From the NCBI GenBank assembly GCA_947243855.1, contig CAMXIK010000013.1, positions 1 through 64,000 of the forward strand: 64,000 nucleotides of DNA. The letters are read 5' to 3'. The notes below the pieces were generated by a model. It searched no databases. It was given only the letters and a program-made list of their open reading frames with translations, and was not told the origin of the DNA. Position 1 is the first letter of the stretch, and every line of letters begins with the position of its first letter. The translations under genes and the position numbers were made by a program. This document shows positions 62,202-64,000 of the stretch, in pieces. This stretch comes from an uncultured Lachnospiraceae bacterium. GTDB taxonomy: Bacteria > Bacillota > Clostridia > Lachnospirales > Lachnospiraceae.

Positions 62202-62268
62202 CTATCGTACTGCTAGAGTGCCGAGGCCGCAAAGCGGACTCGCGAGGTTAATCCCGCTGGAATTTATC

Positions 62269-63021
62269 TTACTTTACGGACACGGAAGTGATATGCGGAT
62301 TTGCGCCGTTGTACCAGTACAGGTAACCTTCCATATCAACCGTATCGCCTACTTTCAGACCTTCTACAGCCTTGTATACGTCGGTGCTGCTGTCGCACAG
62401 ATAGGACTCCACGCAGAACGTATAGGTCTGTCCGTCCTTAGACACGTTGAAGTACAAATCACTGTTGGAGTCGGCGGAGCCGGAGTTGTCGTCATTGTAA
62501 ACGAAAGCGCAGTCGTAGGACTGGCCGTCCTTCTCATAGGTCTCCACGGTCATGCCCTTGAAGGAAACGAACTCGTTCTGATGCTTGATCAGTTCCTCTT
62601 CCTTGCCAAGCAGATCGGTGACATCCGTTGCGGAAGCGGTAAAGCTGCCGTCTTCAATCTCGATTGTTGCGCCTTCTGCTACTTCTACCTCACCGGACCA
62701 CTCGGTCTTGTAGCCGGTTACCTTAATCTTGGTGCCGGGGGTCAGCTTTGCATAGTCCGCCTCGGAGCAGACCGCGTTGTAGATAAAGTACGCGCCGTCC
62801 TTGTCCTGTGTGTAGAGGGTTGCTTTGTCTTCCCACCAGGACTGCTTTGCCTGTACATAAGTCTCGATTACAACTTCGCTGTCGAGAGCAGCGTCCATGT
62901 ACTCAGCGTAGGTCATAACGCCATCGGACTTCTTGTCGGCACCGTCGTTTCCGCCCTTGCCGCAGGCAGCGAGAGATAACGTCAGAGCCAGCGCCATCGT
63001 TAATACGAGTTTCTTTTTCAT
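62269..63021 (-). CDS. Lipoprotein with OB-fold-like domain
   Basis: 250 residues. Signal peptide with lipobox LSLAACG (Cys near 20). After an Asp/Lys-rich linker comes a beta-rich domain (EVVIETYVQAKQSWW, KDGAYFIYNAV, PGTKIKVTGYKTEWSGEVEV, IEIEDGSF) with the spacing of OB-fold YdeI-like periplasmic proteins. Two later Cys pairs (YDCAFVY, YTFCVESYLCD) might form disulfides. Substrate of Lgt, encoded at 7116-8021. The start at 63021 has AGGAGG upstream; a GTG seven codons earlier is unlikely. Function unknown. Confidence 0.85.
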   Translation of the reverse strand: MKKKLVLTMALALTLSLAACGKGGNDGADKKSDGVMTYAEYMDAALDSEVVIETYVQAKQSWWEDKATLYTQDKDGAYFIYNAVCSEADYAKLTPGTKIKVTGYKTEWSGEVEVAEGATIEIEDGSFTASATDVTDLLGKEEELIKHQNEFVSFKGMTVETYEKDGQSYDCAFVYNDDNSGSADSNSDLYFNVSKDGQTYTFCVESYLCDSSTDVYKAVEGLKVGDTVDMEGYLYWYNGANPHITSVSVK

Positions 63022-63071
63022 AAAAATCCTCCTCATTGTCACATCGTATGTGAGTTTACGTCTACGCGACG

Positions 63072-63099
63072 ATTATACCATACCAGACAGATAAATCAA
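63072..63099 (-). promoter_or_regulatory. Promoter of the lipoprotein gene
   Basis: On the minus strand: TTGATT (63099-63094), a 16-bp spacer and TATAAT (63077-63072). The -35 overlaps the stop codon of the upstream solute-binding protein gene. Confidence 0.75.
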
Positions 63100-64000
63100 C
63101 GTTTTTTTCTCTTTTTGACAAAATCGTACAAAACATAGAGCAAGATCAGGCACCACGACAGAGCCAGAACGGCGAGGAGAAAGACGGCGGGAGCGGGCAG
63201 AGGCCCCAGATCCAGTTTGCCGCTCGTGGCGATCTCTTTCTGATCGAGACGGTAGAGCGAAATGACATCCGCGTAAAGCTGTTCCATATAAGCTTCGTCC
63301 ACCGTTTCGCGTCGTCTTACGGAGGTTGCCACGTTTTCAATAAGCTGTCCCGCCGCATTTCTGAGAGAAGCCGAGCCGTTAAACACGGGCGTTACGAAGG
63401 TGTCCCCGGTATGGTCGAGAAGAAGCTTGGAGGCTTCGATTTTGATAGCGTAGTGCGTGTTGTTGTCTTCCCCGCTTTTTGCCAGATACTCCTGATAGGC
63501 GGGAGATTCCAGCGCTTTTACAGTGACGGGCAGATAGCCTTCCGTCTGGGCGTAGCCGATTTGCACTTCATTGGTCAAAAGATACTGGGTAAAAAGCCAG
63601 GAAGCCAGCACTTCCTGCGGGTCCGCTTTATTGAAGACGCAGACGGAGGGGCCTTGGGAAATCATTTGGGGATGCGCCGGATCGAACTGAGGCACCATCC
63701 GTATTTCTGTCTCAAAGTCTACGAAAGCGTCCTCGCTGATATCGGCAAGCGGCGCGTCCGCGCCCATCCAAGTTGCTCCGGCTGTGGAGTCGATGGCGAA
63801 AATACACTGTCCCGCGTTTAGGAAATTGGCGGGATAGCTGGAAATCTTAAACGTGGAAAAAGCGCCGCTTTCCACATGGTCTGCAATTTCGTATAAAAGA
63901 GCCTCTGTGGTGTCGTTGAAAAGCCCGATTTCTCCCTCCGGTGTGGAATAATCAGCTCCCTGCTGTTTTAAGGATTGTATCATCATATTGTCCGTGGACT
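63096..64000 (-). CDS. Extracellular solute-binding protein, C-terminal part
   Basis: The reading frame is open to the window edge, so the 5' end is missing (about 301 codons visible). It matches family 1 extracellular solute-binding proteins of sugar ABC transporters: FKISSYPANFLNAGQCIFAIDSTAG, MISQGPSVCVFNK, EVLASWLFTQYLLTNEVQIGYAQTEGYLPV. Unusually, the C-terminus adds a membrane helix and basic anchor (VFLLAVLALSWCLILLYVLYDFVKKRKKR) instead of relying only on an N-terminal lipid. The permease genes are expected outside the window. Confidence 0.85.
   Translation of the reverse strand, partial: STDNMMIQSLKQQGADYSTPEGEIGLFNDTTEALLYEIADHVESGAFSTFKISSYPANFLNAGQCIFAIDSTAGATWMGADAPLADISEDAFVDFETEIRMVPQFDPAHPQMISQGPSVCVFNKADPQEVLASWLFTQYLLTNEVQIGYAQTEGYLPVTVKALESPAYQEYLAKSGEDNNTHYAIKIEASKLLLDHTGDTFVTPVFNGSASLRNAAGQLIENVATSVRRRETVDEAYMEQLYADVISLYRLDQKEIATSGKLDLGPLPAPAVFLLAVLALSWCLILLYVLYDFVKKRKKR

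Noticed and set aside
62218-62979. A 253-codon open frame on the plus strand opposite the lipoprotein gene
   Set aside because: The minus-strand gene has a proper promoter, ribosome binding site and lipobox; the plus frame has none of these and starts inside the terminator flank.

Overview
The window is a piece of a low-to-mid GC, spore-forming Gram-positive chromosome, most likely a Lachnospiraceae (Clostridia) member. Evidence: the division and cell-wall (dcw) cluster runs straight into spoIIGA-sigE and then sigG; there are an EF-P with the Bacillus-type lysine loop, YlmC/YmxH and YqeG proteins, an NADP-type glutamate dehydrogenase, and near-consensus sigma-A promoters with strong AGGAGG ribosome binding sites. 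Most genes are on the + strand.

Layout. (1) 1-5.9 kb is an AT-rich end of an integrated element: a small protein coupled to a GHKL ATPase with a C-terminal DUF3883-like domain, a Schlafen/AlbA_2 protein with a late frameshift, a 0.6 kb spacer with palindromic 36-bp modules, then Tn916-type xis and int. Int ends 90 bp before ychF. (2) 6-8 kb: ychF and lgt. (3) 8.1-21.5 kb: dcw cluster behind one promoter and four MraZ boxes: mraZ, rsmH, ftsL-like, two class B PBP genes, mraY, murD, ftsW/spoVE, murA, ftsQ, ftsZ. (4) 21.6-26.1 kb: spoIIGA-sigE, a REC/HD-GYP/GGDEF regulator, and convergent sigG. (5) 26.3-35.7 kb: housekeeping block (zinc-ribbon/SH3 protein, ylmC, nrdR, yqeG, aroE-aroK-aroQ-efp, a DUF5688 protein, tRNA-Arg(CCG), an SH3 protein, gdhA). 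(6) 35.8-44.8 kb: accessory region with an RloA/RloB (AbiL-like) pair, a MATE pump with its AraC-GNAT regulator, a class B sortase, a frameshifted AlbA gene, and a decayed duplication of the sortase/YolD/Y-family polymerase locus. (7) 45-51 kb: membrane proteins, a tandem HD protein, a DUF362 ferredoxin protein, a rubredoxin-fused glutamate-synthase-like protein and a methyltransferase. (8) 51.2-64 kb: GNAT-YoaP protein, MazF-type toxin-antitoxin, an ABC-F protein behind a long attenuator leader, two more MATE pumps, a three-gene uncharacterised module, cupin, aminopeptidase P, class II aldolase, a lipoprotein, and a solute-binding protein cut by the window edge.

How they work together. The dcw genes supply lipid II precursors and the divisome; spoIIGA, sigE and sigG show that the cell sporulates. 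The accessory genes fall into putative phage defence (GHKL-DUF3883, AlbA_2, RloA/B, MazF) and drug tolerance (ABC-F, three MATE pumps), and several sit in visibly AT-rich insertions between housekeeping genes. The best candidates for new biology are the ABC-F leader with its apparent three-codon upstream ORF, the coupled small protein/GHKL-DUF3883 pair on the mobile element, the palindromic 36-bp modules, and the reciprocally decayed sortase/polymerase duplication.
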